Assembly (NCBI RefSeq): GCF_017592555.1
Contig: NZ_JAGFNS010000034.1
Coordinates: 1-64,000 of the forward strand
DNA from: Actinoplanes flavus
GTDB lineage: Bacteria; Actinomycetota; Actinomycetes; Mycobacteriales; Micromonosporaceae
Direction of reading: 5' to 3'
Length of the DNA stretch: 64,000 nt
Part shown: one piece after another, positions 36,166 through 44,584 of the stretch
How the letters are laid out: each line of letters starts with the position of its first letter
Numbering within the stretch: position 1 is the first letter of the stretch
Notes under the pieces: model-generated
The model's input: only the letters and a program-made list of their open reading frames with translations
Told to the model about the DNA's origin: nothing
Database searches by the model: none
Translations under genes and position numbers: made by a program

Positions 36166-36398
36166 CTACTCCGTCCCCCGGATCGCTGTCCGGATCATCC
36201 CGGCTATCTCCCGCAGGAAGACCGCGGCAGCCTCGTCGGTCGCGTTGCCTCGATGTTCGGTTGCGAGCCGCCGGTGCAGATGAAGAACTCAGCTCGGGAC
36301 ATGGCCACGCCGACCTGGCTCAGCACCGCGGCGAGATGTCGAACCTCATCGCGGCTGAGTGTCAGAACCACCTGGCCGTCGACATTTCGACCGTGCAC
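36166..36398 (-). pseudogene. Broken or chimeric immunity-gene copy
   Basis: One frame from GTG 36398 encodes MHGRNVDGQVVLTLSRDEV and on to FFICTGGSQPNIEA, then drifts and stops after 64 codons near 36204. From about 36265 a second frame encodes EHRGNATDEAAAVFLREIAG and MIRTAIRGTE, ending at the TAG 36166-36168. That tail closely matches the C-terminus of the intact gene upstream (GAAVFLREIADLLRSVLEE). The pieces are out of frame with each other, so this is either a frameshifted gene or an unequal-crossover chimera of two immunity genes. Confidence 0.65.
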
Positions 36399-36424
36399 GT
36401 CGCCTGCCTCACTCGAATGATCAA

Positions 36425-36781
36425 TTACTCTACTTCTTCGAGCACCGAGCGAAGAAGGTCGGCGATCTCCCGAAGGAAGACCGCAGCGCCGCGATCGGTC
36501 TGGTCGTGATCGATGCCCCGGTTCGCGTCGACCTCGACCAGGCGCAGGAGCGTTCCCGGAGGCTGTGGTTCGTTCAGGATCTCCTCGAGGGCGGCCAGAT
36601 ACTGCCGGAGGAAGAAGGTGTTCCGCCGTGCCGTCCGCCGAACATGCTGCCTGATCTCCTCCGAACCCTCCGCGTCGGCAACATAGCCGTGCAGGAAGTG
36701 CCGAACCTTATCGATGGACGGGAGGGCTGTGCGTTCCTCCGCCCGGGATCGGAGCGGTTCAGGAAGCTTGGAGATGTCCAT
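36425..36781 (-). CDS. Candidate immunity protein for the adjacent toxin
   Basis: A 118-residue, helix-rich, acidic cytosolic protein (DISKLPEPLRSRAEERTALP and so on). It starts only 2 bases after the stop of the 1,893-residue toxin gene, the standard place for a cognate immunity gene. The family is not recognised. Its C-terminal block GAAVFLREIADLLRS recurs in the damaged gene just downstream, evidence of tandem duplication. It is expected to bind and block the RNase A-like domain; this is inferred from position. Confidence 0.7.
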   Translation of the reverse strand: MDISKLPEPLRSRAEERTALPSIDKVRHFLHGYVADAEGSEEIRQHVRRTARRNTFFLRQYLAALEEILNEPQPPGTLLRLVEVDANRGIDHDQTDRGAAVFLREIADLLRSVLEEVE

Positions 36782-36783
36782 GA

Positions 36784-39700
36784 TCAGTACCCTAGTCCGG
36801 CTGGATATGTCGAAACGATGAAGAACTCTGCTGGATCGGAGTCCTCAACCAGGCTGATGACGATTTTGACAATACTGGTCTCGCCGTATTCTGCTTGGCG
36901 AGGACCGACACCGTGCATGCCTTTGTTGTGGAACCCCTGGCCGACGCGATGCCCGGCATCGAACAAGCGGACGTGCTCGCCCTCCATCGCGAGGTCGCTC
37001 CGGATCTCTTCCCAGTTGTCCCGAAGGTATTTGTTGATCTCCCGATTCATGGTGGATGAATCGGTCCACTGATACGAGCCACTGGTACAGCCATTCCAAC
37101 CCTTGTCGCCGTAGATCCGACCCTCGATGGTTTTCAGGTTCAGGTCCCGGCGTAACGGAATGTCAGGGCTGTGCCGTTTGATCGTGTGTGCGCCGTTGTC
37201 TTTGTATTTCTCGTCATGATCGGTCATGTTCAACCTCGGCGGTGCCTCACCGAGTTGATCGTGTCGCCGCATGATGTCCGCGAGCTGCTCATCCTCCGAC
37301 CTCGTGTCGTTGGGGTCGGGAGCGCCGGAGGGGTCGGTGGCGATGTGGGGCGGGTCGCCGGCTGTCATGGGGCGGGGGCGGCCCTCGCCGTCGACGGTGA
37401 GGGCGTCGAAGCGCATGACGTCGCACGGGACGTTGCGGCCCGAGTGCATCGGGCCGGACTCGCTGATCTGGCGGGTCTGGGCGTCCAGGTAGAGAATCGT
37501 GCCGTTCTGGTTCACCGCGGCGAACGCGTGGGTGCGACCCGCCTGGTCCTGCGTCGTGACGAACGCGAACGAACCGTGGCCCAGGCCCAGCAGATGGTTG
37601 CGCAGGCGGCTCTCGGCCAGGCGTACCTCGTTGCGGGCGTCGTCCGGATCCAGGGCGCCCACGTCGGTGAGGCCCTCGAAACGGCCGCCCGTCGTCGCCT
37701 CGATCCGGGCCGAGACGCCACGCTCGGCACCGTACGGGCGGGAGGGATCACCGTTGCGGTAACCGTCGAACGTGCGCGGCGCGGACACCCGCGGGCGGCC
37801 GTGCATGTACGTGTCGAACAGCGACAGCACCGTGTCACCGCAGTTAATCGACCGCGTCGGGTCGGCCTCCGGGCCGCCGTCGTTGACCAGGCCGAACCAC
37901 TCGCCGTCACGCGGGTCGGCCTGCCGCACCGGGTGGCCGTCCTCGTCGCGCGGCACGGCGCGTTCCAGGTCGGTCTGGTGCACCCGCAACGGCGGCCGCA
38001 GGCCACCCCGCTGGTGGTAGCGGCGCGTCGTGTCGATCGAACGCGGGCTGTCGTCGCCGGTCAGCGCCGACCGGTCACCGGTCTCCACCGGGCCGGGGGC
38101 GAGGTCGCTGGTGCTCTCGTTGAGCCGCTCCCACTCCGCCCCGGTGACCTCGACGTCGCCGATGTCACCACCACGTTCGATATCGGACGCCCGCGTCTCC
38201 AGGTCGTCGGCGTCGACCTCGAGCCGACGGCGGTCCGCGACGATCCGGTCGGCCTCGGTGAGATCGCCGCGCTCGTCCGCGGCCCTCAGGGAGCCGCGTA
38301 GATCGTCCGCCTCTACGCGCTTGGACTCGGCCTGCTTGCGCAGGTCACGACCCATCTCCTGACGATGGTTCTCGTCGAACTCACGCCGGGACCGCTCGTT
38401 CTCGTACTGATAATTCTCCCGGGCACGCTGGTCGGCCACCTCGTCCACACTCGGCGTCTGCGCCAGCGTGACCTCCGGCTCGGTCCGCGGCCCCGGATCA
38501 AGAACGGACAGCGGATCGTTCTCCGTCGGCGCGTCCATCGACTTCGGATCCAGCACCGCCAGCGGATCGAACACCCCGCGGTCCGGTTCGGCCTCCGTCG
38601 ACGGCGAGCTTTCCTTCTCATCCGTACGCGTGACGCGCTCATTTTCCGGCGAAGGCGCACCGTCCTCCACGGACGTCCGAACGGTCGGCCCCTCCTCGGC
38701 GCGCGCCTGAACGCTCGACTCATCGTCCGGACTGTCCACCGTCGTCGACTGCTCGACACTCGGCGAGGGCGTCACCGTCTGCTGGATGTTGACCGTCGGG
38801 GCCGGCGAATCCGTGTTCATCGGCGGCGCGGGTGGCTGAGAGTCCACCGGCGGTGCGGGTAGTTGGGTGTCGACGGGCGGTGCCGGCGGATCCGTGTCGA
38901 CCGGCGGCGCTGGCGGTGCCGGCGGTGCCGTGTTGACCGGCGGCGCGGGTGGGGCCGGGGGAGCGGGCGGCGGGGAAGGCTGGGTGACCGGGGGCGCGGG
39001 TGGCGCCGGCGGAGCCGTGTTGACCGGGGGCACTGGCGGGGCCGGTGGGGCCGGGGGAGCGGGCGGCGGGGACGGCTGGGTGACCGGGGGCTGCTGCTGG
39101 AGGTGGGCCTGCTGCTGCTGGTAGGCCAGCGGCGGCGGGGGCGGCGTGGTCCGGCTGCTGTAATACGGGGCCGGCGGGGTGTTCGGAACGGCCATCGGGT
39201 TGCCTTGGCCGTCGACCAGCAGGGCGTTGATCTGGATGACGTTGGACGGGTCGTTCGTGCCGTTGTGGCCGTAGAGGGTTCGGTGGCCGGGGCCGCCCGC
39301 GAAGTTCGTGGCGTCGACGCACGCGCCGCTCTGCGGGTCGATGAAGTAGAGGACGCCGTGGTGGTTGACGGCGTTCCAGGCGTGCGCCGAACCGCCCGAC
39401 CACTGGTTGAGGATGATCGCGGTGGAGCCGTGGCCGCCCTGGAGCAGGGTCCGGGCGATCCGGGCGAATCCCTCGTCGATGTCGTTCTTGGCGTCGGCGT
39501 CGGACCTGTTGCCGACATGGGGGGTGACCTGGGTGAAGCCGCTGCCGGTCACCCTTTCGGCGCGGTAGTGGCCGTCCGTCTCACCCACGTGCCGGTCGGG
39601 GAGACCGTAGTTGTAGGTGTCGACGGTTCGGGCCGCCGCCACGGTCGGGCGGCCGTGCAGGTAGGTCTCCAGGAACGACAGCGAGCAGTCCAGGCAGTTG

Positions 39701-42465
39701 ACGCCACGGGTCGGGTCCGAGGCCGGACCACCGTCGTTCATCAGCCGCAACCACTGGCCACGCGGGTCGGGGGTGCGCAGAGGGCGGCCGTTCTGGTCCC
39801 GGGGCACCAGGCGCTCCAGGTCCTCCTGGTGCATCGCGAGCGGCATCCGCAGGCCACCCGGCTGGTGGTACCGACGCTCGGTCCGGGCGTTCGGCGGGTT
39901 CGTGGTGCCGGTCAGCGCCGACTGGTCGTTGCTCCAGATCGGGTTGTCGGACAGGGTGCCCTGATCGAAGTTGGCCCGGTCGAAGTCCGTGCCGGTCAGC
40001 TGGATCGAGTACGGGTTGCTCAGCAACTTCACGGCGTCGGCCCGGCGCTTGAGGACGTCGAGTTCCTGTTTGCGGTACTGCAACTCCTGATTCAGGTAGA
40101 AGTCGCGCCGCCTGATGTCGAGCGCCTGTGCGGCCTGGTCCGCCCGCTGCCGGGCCGTCCGCTGCCGGCTCCGGGTGTCCGCGATCTTCAGGTCCAGTCG
40201 CGTCAGCGTGCGCTGGACGATGTCGTTCTGGACGTCCAGCTTGTTCTGGTCGCGCTGGTCGAAGTACGCCTGCTCGGCCTGCTGCTGTTGCGGGGTCCGC
40301 TGCGTCAGGTGCGGAGCACCGTGGGACGCGCCGGCCAGCGGCAGATCGTTGCGACCGGCGTCCTGGCGCGCCTGATCCTGCGAACCGGGCCGCTGGTCCG
40401 GCGAGGTGGACGGCCCGGTCTGCGAAGGAATCGACGTGGACGGGCCGCCGGGTGTGCCGGTACCGGGTTGACTCGGGCTCGTCACACTCGCCGAAGCCGA
40501 AGCGGGAGTCGACGTTGATACGGATGTCGATGCAGATGTCGACGTCGATGTTGATGCAGGTGTTGATGTTGACGTCGATGTTGAGGACGACGTCGATGTT
40601 GAGGTCGGCGCGGTCGGCGTCCCGTTGGCGGCCGTGGTCGTAGCGCTCGGGGACGTGGTGGGCGTGGTGTTGGTCGTCGCGGTGACCGGTGCGGTGCTGG
40701 TGGTAGCCGGCGAGGTGGAAACCGTCGCCGGGGACGACGGCGCAGGAGACGTGGACGGCGACGGCGAGGTGGACGGCGACAGTGACGGCGACGGGCCAGT
40801 GTTCAGGCTGGTCGAAGCGGTCGGGTTACCGCTCGCGAGCGACACGTTCGGGCTCGGCGAACTCATCGGGCCGCTCGTGGCCACCGACGGTCCACCGACC
40901 GGCCCGGAGTTGCCGTTGTTCGGGGCGAACGCCACCGGCCCGTTCGAAGCCGTGCTGGACGGGGCCGTGTGCACCGAAGGCGACGGCGACGAGGTGGAGA
41001 CGCTCGGACCGGTGTTGGCCGGCGCCTCGACGGTCGGCGTGACCCCGGACAGCGTGACCCCGCTGCTGGAGGTGGAGGCGCTGACCTGTGGCGAATGGGT
41101 GGTCGTCGAGGCCTGAACGGTGTCGTGCGAAGGCGAAGGCGACGAGGTGGAGGCGGCCGACGGCGAGTGCGAGGAGGGGGAGGGCGACGAGGTGGAGCTG
41201 TGGGTCGACGGGGACGACCCGCCGCTGGACACGCTCCCGTCCGAGGGAGACGAGGAGGACAGGGAGGGGGACGAGGAGGACAGGGAGGGGGACGAGGAGT
41301 GCGAAGACGGCGAGGAGTGCGAGGGCGGTGAGGACGACGAAGCGGAAGAACCACCCTCCGACGACCCCGAACCCGAGGACAGATCACCGACCGCGGTGCT
41401 CACCCCCGTACCGGAGGAGGGGTTTGAAGAAGAGGACGAACCCGGCGCCGCATCGCCCAGGGTGAGGCCTCCGGCGCCGTCGAGGCTGCCGCCGAGATCC
41501 TTGAACTCCTGGCGGGTGCCGCCGACCGCCGACCCGGCCGCGCCGGACGTGGCGGCCTTGCCGAGGTCCTCCCAGCCCGGCATGTCCCCGCCGACCATGG
41601 ATCCGCCCAGCTCACCGAAGACCTCACCGGCGGCGCCGCGGAACAGGTTGTTCTTCCCACCCGCGCCGATGCCGCCGAGCGTGGACGTCGCGCCGCCGGC
41701 CGCACCCGCCGCCGTCGACTGGACCAGGTCACCGACCGAGAAGTCGTCGTGCCCGGCCGCGTCCTGATAGGCCTGCACGCCGAGGTTGGTGAGCGCCTCC
41801 TCCTTGGCCTCGTCCTTGGCCTCGTGCAGCGCCTTCTTGCCGAGATCCTTGAGGCCCTTCTTGGAGGCGATCTCCTTGAGCGCCCGCTGCCCGGCCTCCT
41901 TGAGCGCCTGCTTGACGCCCTTCTTGGCCAGCTGTGCCACCAGCTTCTTGAAGATCTGCTGGATCGCGAACCGGGTCGCCGCGATCAGACCGCCCGCCGC
42001 CGGCGACGCCGCGCCCAGCGTGAGGACCACCGTGATGCCGAGGCCGATCAGCTCGATGACGAACAGGCCCAGCTCGATCCACGCCTCGAGTTTGGCGGCC
42101 TCGATGTCGGCGCCGCACTCCTTGACCATGTCGCCCATCGCGTCGGCGAACGTGATCAGCGCGTTGAGCGGTGCGTCCTCGCCGTTGGCGACCTTGTGCC
42201 AGGCGTCGATGAACGCCTCGATCGTGGTGCCGCTGCCCCCGTACGCGTCGATGAACCGCTGCGCCGCCTCGGCGGCGTCCTCCCGCGGTGTCACCAGCGC
42301 TTCCGCCAGCCTGTACCACTGGTCGGCGACGTCCCAGGTCAGCTTCTCGTTGCCCTCGGGCCAGTCGAAACCGACCACCCATTCGAGAGCGTCGTACGCC
42401 CACCCGGGCAGGTCCCACGGCGAGTAGTCGAACGGATGCGGAATCGGGCTCGGCAGGATCGTCAC
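36784..42465 (-). CDS. Polymorphic toxin: WXG-type N-terminus, two Tox-PL domains, RNase A-like tip
   Basis: A 1,893-residue toxin. Residues 1-340 form a helical WXG100/CpnT-like export and pore-type region with a hydrophobic patch (about 130-150). Residues 345-740 are Ser/Thr/Pro-rich linker. A first papain-fold (Tox-PL) domain surrounds RGVNCLDCSLSFLETYLHG (N923, C924, C927), with GGSAHAWNAVNH giving the His. A Pro-rich linker (about 1100-1230) and coiled charged region follow. A second Tox-PL domain is at NCGDTVLSLFDTYMHGRP (N1541). The tip (about 1730-1893) has HTIKRH (1760-1765), GQGFHNKG and FFIVSTYPAG, fitting bacterial RNase A-like CdiA toxins. The GTG start at 42465 lies 4 bases after the WXG100 gene. 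Confidence 0.85.
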   Translation of the reverse strand: MTILPSPIPHPFDYSPWDLPGWAYDALEWVVGFDWPEGNEKLTWDVADQWYRLAEALVTPREDAAEAAQRFIDAYGGSGTTIEAFIDAWHKVANGEDAPLNALITFADAMGDMVKECGADIEAAKLEAWIELGLFVIELIGLGITVVLTLGAASPAAGGLIAATRFAIQQIFKKLVAQLAKKGVKQALKEAGQRALKEIASKKGLKDLGKKALHEAKDEAKEEALTNLGVQAYQDAAGHDDFSVGDLVQSTAAGAAGGATSTLGGIGAGGKNNLFRGAAGEVFGELGGSMVGGDMPGWEDLGKAATSGAAGSAVGGTRQEFKDLGGSLDGAGGLTLGDAAPGSSSSSNPSSGTGVSTAVGDLSSGSGSSEGGSSASSSSPPSHSSPSSHSSSPSLSSSSPSLSSSSPSDGSVSSGGSSPSTHSSTSSPSPSSHSPSAASTSSPSPSHDTVQASTTTHSPQVSASTSSSGVTLSGVTPTVEAPANTGPSVSTSSPSPSVHTAPSSTASNGPVAFAPNNGNSGPVGGPSVATSGPMSSPSPNVSLASGNPTASTSLNTGPSPSLSPSTSPSPSTSPAPSSPATVSTSPATTSTAPVTATTNTTPTTSPSATTTAANGTPTAPTSTSTSSSTSTSTSTPASTSTSTSASTSVSTSTPASASASVTSPSQPGTGTPGGPSTSIPSQTGPSTSPDQRPGSQDQARQDAGRNDLPLAGASHGAPHLTQRTPQQQQAEQAYFDQRDQNKLDVQNDIVQRTLTRLDLKIADTRSRQRTARQRADQAAQALDIRRRDFYLNQELQYRKQELDVLKRRADAVKLLSNPYSIQLTGTDFDRANFDQGTLSDNPIWSNDQSALTGTTNPPNARTERRYHQPGGLRMPLAMHQEDLERLVPRDQNGRPLRTPDPRGQWLRLMNDGGPASDPTRGVNCLDCSLSFLETYLHGRPTVAAARTVDTYNYGLPDRHVGETDGHYRAERVTGSGFTQVTPHVGNRSDADAKNDIDEGFARIARTLLQGGHGSTAIILNQWSGGSAHAWNAVNHHGVLYFIDPQSGACVDATNFAGGPGHRTLYGHNGTNDPSNVIQINALLVDGQGNPMAVPNTPPAPYYSSRTTPPPPPLAYQQQQAHLQQQPPVTQPSPPPAPPAPPAPPVPPVNTAPPAPPAPPVTQPSPPPAPPAPPAPPVNTAPPAPPAPPVDTDPPAPPVDTQLPAPPVDSQPPAPPMNTDSPAPTVNIQQTVTPSPSVEQSTTVDSPDDESSVQARAEEGPTVRTSVEDGAPSPENERVTRTDEKESSPSTEAEPDRGVFDPLAVLDPKSMDAPTENDPLSVLDPGPRTEPEVTLAQTPSVDEVADQRARENYQYENERSRREFDENHRQEMGRDLRKQAESKRVEADDLRGSLRAADERGDLTEADRIVADRRRLEVDADDLETRASDIERGGDIGDVEVTGAEWERLNESTSDLAPGPVETGDRSALTGDDSPRSIDTTRRYHQRGGLRPPLRVHQTDLERAVPRDEDGHPVRQADPRDGEWFGLVNDGGPEADPTRSINCGDTVLSLFDTYMHGRPRVSAPRTFDGYRNGDPSRPYGAERGVSARIEATTGGRFEGLTDVGALDPDDARNEVRLAESRLRNHLLGLGHGSFAFVTTQDQAGRTHAFAAVNQNGTILYLDAQTRQISESGPMHSGRNVPCDVMRFDALTVDGEGRPRPMTAGDPPHIATDPSGAPDPNDTRSEDEQLADIMRRHDQLGEAPPRLNMTDHDEKYKDNGAHTIKRHSPDIPLRRDLNLKTIEGRIYGDKGWNGCTSGSYQWTDSSTMNREINKYLRDNWEEIRSDLAMEGEHVRLFDAGHRVGQGFHNKGMHGVGPRQAEYGETSIVKIVISLVEDSDPAEFFIVSTYPAGLGY
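38815..39075 (-). repeat. Proline-rich linker repeats in toxin gene
   Basis: GC-rich near-repeats encode PPAPPAPPAPPV-type units alternating with NTA, TQP and DTD spacers (about residues 1130-1217 of the toxin). They link the first Tox-PL domain to the rest. Repeats of this type change length readily. Confidence 0.85.
40505..40610 (-). repeat. GTCGAT-like microsatellite in toxin linker
   Basis: Imperfect hexamer repeats (GTCGAT, GTTGAT, GTCGAC, and so on) encode an alternating Ser/Thr tract in the disordered linker of the toxin. More Ser-rich repeats continue through about 41,340, so the linker length is probably variable between strains. Confidence 0.8.
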
Positions 42466-42469
42466 GGCA

Positions 42470-42805
42470 TCAGGCCCCGTACGACTTGGTGACGGTGTCG
42501 GACGACCGCGCGTCGGCGCCCAGGTTGTCCTCGACCGAGGCGATCGCCGCGTCGCCGAGGCCCTGCACGAACCCGGAGATCTTGCCGAACGCGTCGGTGA
42601 ACTGCTGCAACAGTGGCCCGTAGTTCTGCTGGAAGGCGGCGCCGATGTCGTCGCGGCCCCACGGCTGGCCCTGACTCGCCGCGGCCACCTCGGCCACCGC
42701 GCTGTGGTTCAGGCTGACCAACTGTTTCCCGGCGGCCGACAGGTCCCGGCCGGCGGCGGTGGCCCGGTGCGGATCCAGGTACAGCTCACCGGTCATCGTC
42801 GTCAC
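42470..42805 (-). CDS. WXG100-family ESX substrate
   Basis: A 111-residue helical-hairpin protein. The turn reads GQPWGRDDIG, the W-x-G motif of ESAT-6/WXG100 proteins, with AFQQNYGPLLQQFTDAF after it. It is expected to be exported by a type VII (ESX) system, and probably pairs with or guides the toxin encoded 4 bases downstream. Start codon is uncertain: GTG 42805 has GGAGG only 3 bases away, and ATG 42796 has it 12 away. Either start lies inside the 3' end of the YbaB-like gene. Confidence 0.85.
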   Translation of the reverse strand: MTTMTGELYLDPHRATAAGRDLSAAGKQLVSLNHSAVAEVAAASQGQPWGRDDIGAAFQQNYGPLLQQFTDAFGKISGFVQGLGDAAIASVEDNLGADARSSDTVTKSYGA

Positions 42806-43214
42806 CCGCCTCCCGCATCAGCCGGTCCTGGCGGGCCAGCAGGCCACCGAAGTCGCCGTCACGCATGAACCGCGCCCCCGGCGAGTCGGCCGGAAGATAC
42901 TCACCGACCATCGCCTGCACCTGGTCTGTCGTTTTCGCGACAGCCTTCTCGACGGTCCGCAGAATCGTCCGGGACAACTGGTCCGGATCCTGACGGCGGT
43001 AGACCTCCCGGTCCAGCCTCAGATCCACCAGCTGGCCGCGGGCGCCCACGGTCGCCTTCACCAGACCGTCCGGCGACTCCGCGGTGACCGAAAGCCTGGC
43101 CAGCCGGTCCTGGATGTCGTCGAGGCCCAGCCGCAGACGCTGGTACTGCGACACCACGTCGTCGAAACGCGCACGCAGCGCATGGTTCGGGTCGCGGTCG
43201 GCCTGTCTGCTCAC
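42786..43214 (-). CDS. YbaB/EbfC-family protein in ESX toxin operon
   Basis: A 142-residue protein with a long N-terminal helix and the YbaB/EbfC core (VTAESPDGLVKATVGARGQL, then VDLRLD). Classic YbaB binds nucleoids, but actinobacterial copies often precede WXG100 toxin genes and may act as chaperone or export partners. It is first in the operon: GGGGAG lies upstream of GTG 43214, and the divergent deaminase/SUKH gene starts at 43309. It overlaps the WXG100 gene. Confidence 0.85.
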   Translation of the reverse strand: MSRQADRDPNHALRARFDDVVSQYQRLRLGLDDIQDRLARLSVTAESPDGLVKATVGARGQLVDLRLDREVYRRQDPDQLSRTILRTVEKAVAKTTDQVQAMVGEYLPADSPGARFMRDGDFGGLLARQDRLMREAGDDDDR

Positions 43215-43308
43215 GGTTGTCTCCCCGAGGACTCGCGAATTGACTGGAGCAACCTACCAGCAGCCCTCTGCTCTAAGCTCCCCTCTCGAGGTTGAAGGAG
43301 GCAGCTGG

Positions 43309-44502
43309 ATGATCACGCTCGCCGAGGCGCGGGAGATCGCCACGGGATGGGCTCACCGGCAGACAGTCCGGCGCGGCTACCCGTGCACACCGCAGGTCGA
43401 TGAGCTGGCGCTCGGCTACGCGGTCTGGATGCGGCTGCCGCCGGAGGCGCGGACCGGGCCGGGCGAGGACGTGATCACCGTCATCGACCGGGAGACCGGC
43501 CGCCTCTCGCACTGGCCGCCCGCGCCGTCCGAGGAGCTCGACCAGCGCTACACCGCCCGCCGGAATGCCGCCGTCGGGTCGCACCAGACCTCCGATCCGG
43601 TCGCTGAGCTGCGGCGGGAGGCGTACCGGCGGGTCAGCCCCTCGGTCGCCGCGCACGTCACCACCGCCGACGGGCGGCTGTTTCGGGCCCGCGGCGCCAA
43701 GGGCGACCAGGAGCTGCGGCACCACCCGTTGGTCGCCGAACGGCTGGCCGCGATCGCGCCGGGCGAGATGGTCCGCGGCGCGGAACGGCACGCCGAGCTG
43801 CTGGTCGTCTCCGACGTCCTGTACGAGACCGGCAGCCTCGACGGTGGGCGGTTCGAGACGTTCCACATCCGGGAGAGCGGCGACCCGCGCGGCGGCGAGC
43901 CCACGACACCGTGTTTCACCTGCTGTGACGTGCTCGTGGCGCTGGGTGTGCTGGGAGAGGGCGACCGCACGTACCGCAAGATCCGCCGCCGCACCGAGGG
44001 CGCCGATCCGCAGCCGGGCCGATTTCCGCCGGACGTGGCGTGGGAACTCGCCGCCGAAGGCTGGGAACCCTCACCCGTGCGGGAACGTCGCGCCTCCGCG
44101 GTGCTCCGGGCCATCGAGGAGAGCAAAGGCGCGGAGTACGAGCTGAGGCGCTTCCCCGCCGCGGAGGCCGCGTTCCTGGAGTTCTACGACGTGGCCCCGA
44201 ACCGCAACTGTCCCGGTGTCGCGCAGCGGGTCCGCTGGTTCCAGCTGGGCACCGGGTCGCCGCGTCACCTGGCCGACCCGCTGGGCGAGTTCGGCCGGGT
44301 GGTCGGTGCCCGGATGTTCCCGCTCGGCACCGAGGGTTATGAGGAGGCGGTGCTCGCGATCGACGAGCACGGCCGGGTGTTCTCCCTCGATCAGGGCGGT
44401 GAGTGGTTCATCGGCGAGACCCTGGACGAGGCGATCGTCGCGCTGCTCACCGGTCTGCCGGCCGCCCGGGTCCGTGACGACGGCACCTGGAGCCTGCCAT
44501 GA
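43309..44502 (+). CDS. YwqJ-like deaminase fused to SUKH-3 immunity domain (copy 1)
   Basis: A 397-residue cytosolic protein. An N-terminal Imm35-like segment (VDELALGYAVWM; VIDRETGRLS) is followed by a YwqJ-type nucleic-acid deaminase core with HAE (H161, E163) and PCFTC (C202, C205), the zinc and proton-relay residues. A C-terminal SUKH-3-like domain follows (about 285-385: GEFGRVVGARMFPLGTEGYE; AIDEHGRVFSLDQGGEWFIG). Toxin-type catalytic residues and an immunity fold in one chain are unusual but known in principle from SUKH/deaminase analyses. AAGGAGG precedes ATG 43309. It is divergent from the ESX toxin operon. Confidence 0.78.
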   Translation: MITLAEAREIATGWAHRQTVRRGYPCTPQVDELALGYAVWMRLPPEARTGPGEDVITVIDRETGRLSHWPPAPSEELDQRYTARRNAAVGSHQTSDPVAELRREAYRRVSPSVAAHVTTADGRLFRARGAKGDQELRHHPLVAERLAAIAPGEMVRGAERHAELLVVSDVLYETGSLDGGRFETFHIRESGDPRGGEPTTPCFTCCDVLVALGVLGEGDRTYRKIRRRTEGADPQPGRFPPDVAWELAAEGWEPSPVRERRASAVLRAIEESKGAEYELRRFPAAEAAFLEFYDVAPNRNCPGVAQRVRWFQLGTGSPRHLADPLGEFGRVVGARMFPLGTEGYEEAVLAIDEHGRVFSLDQGGEWFIGETLDEAIVALLTGLPAARVRDDGTWSLP

Positions 44503-44543
44503 TCATTCACTTTCGTGACATCGGCATGGGGAGTCAGTCATGA
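44499..44543 (+). CDS. 14-residue mini-ORF A in coupled array
   Basis: ATG 44499 overlaps the stop of copy 1 as ATGA. The frame encodes MIIHFRDIGMGSQS and ends at TGA 44541-44543, overlapping the next ATG. It is created by the 41-bp duplication, and its own GGGGAG near the end could serve the following ORF. It may be a translational relay rather than a functional peptide. Confidence 0.4.
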   Translation: MIIHFRDIGMGSQS

Positions 44544-44584
44544 ACATCCGCCTTCGTGACGTCGGCACAGGGAGTCAGTCGTGA
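44540..44584 (+). CDS. 14-residue mini-ORF B in coupled array
   Basis: ATG 44540 overlaps mini-ORF A by ATGA. The frame encodes MNIRLRDVGTGSQS and stops at TGA 44582-44584, overlapping the GTG start of the second deaminase/SUKH gene by GTGA. Its sequence matches mini-ORF A at 9 of 14 residues. Confidence 0.4.
   Translation: MNIRLRDVGTGSQS

Noticed and set aside
38863..40518. 551-codon plus-strand frame inside the toxin gene
   Set aside because: Gly/Arg/Val shadow of the toxin's Pro-rich and Tox-PL coding sequence.
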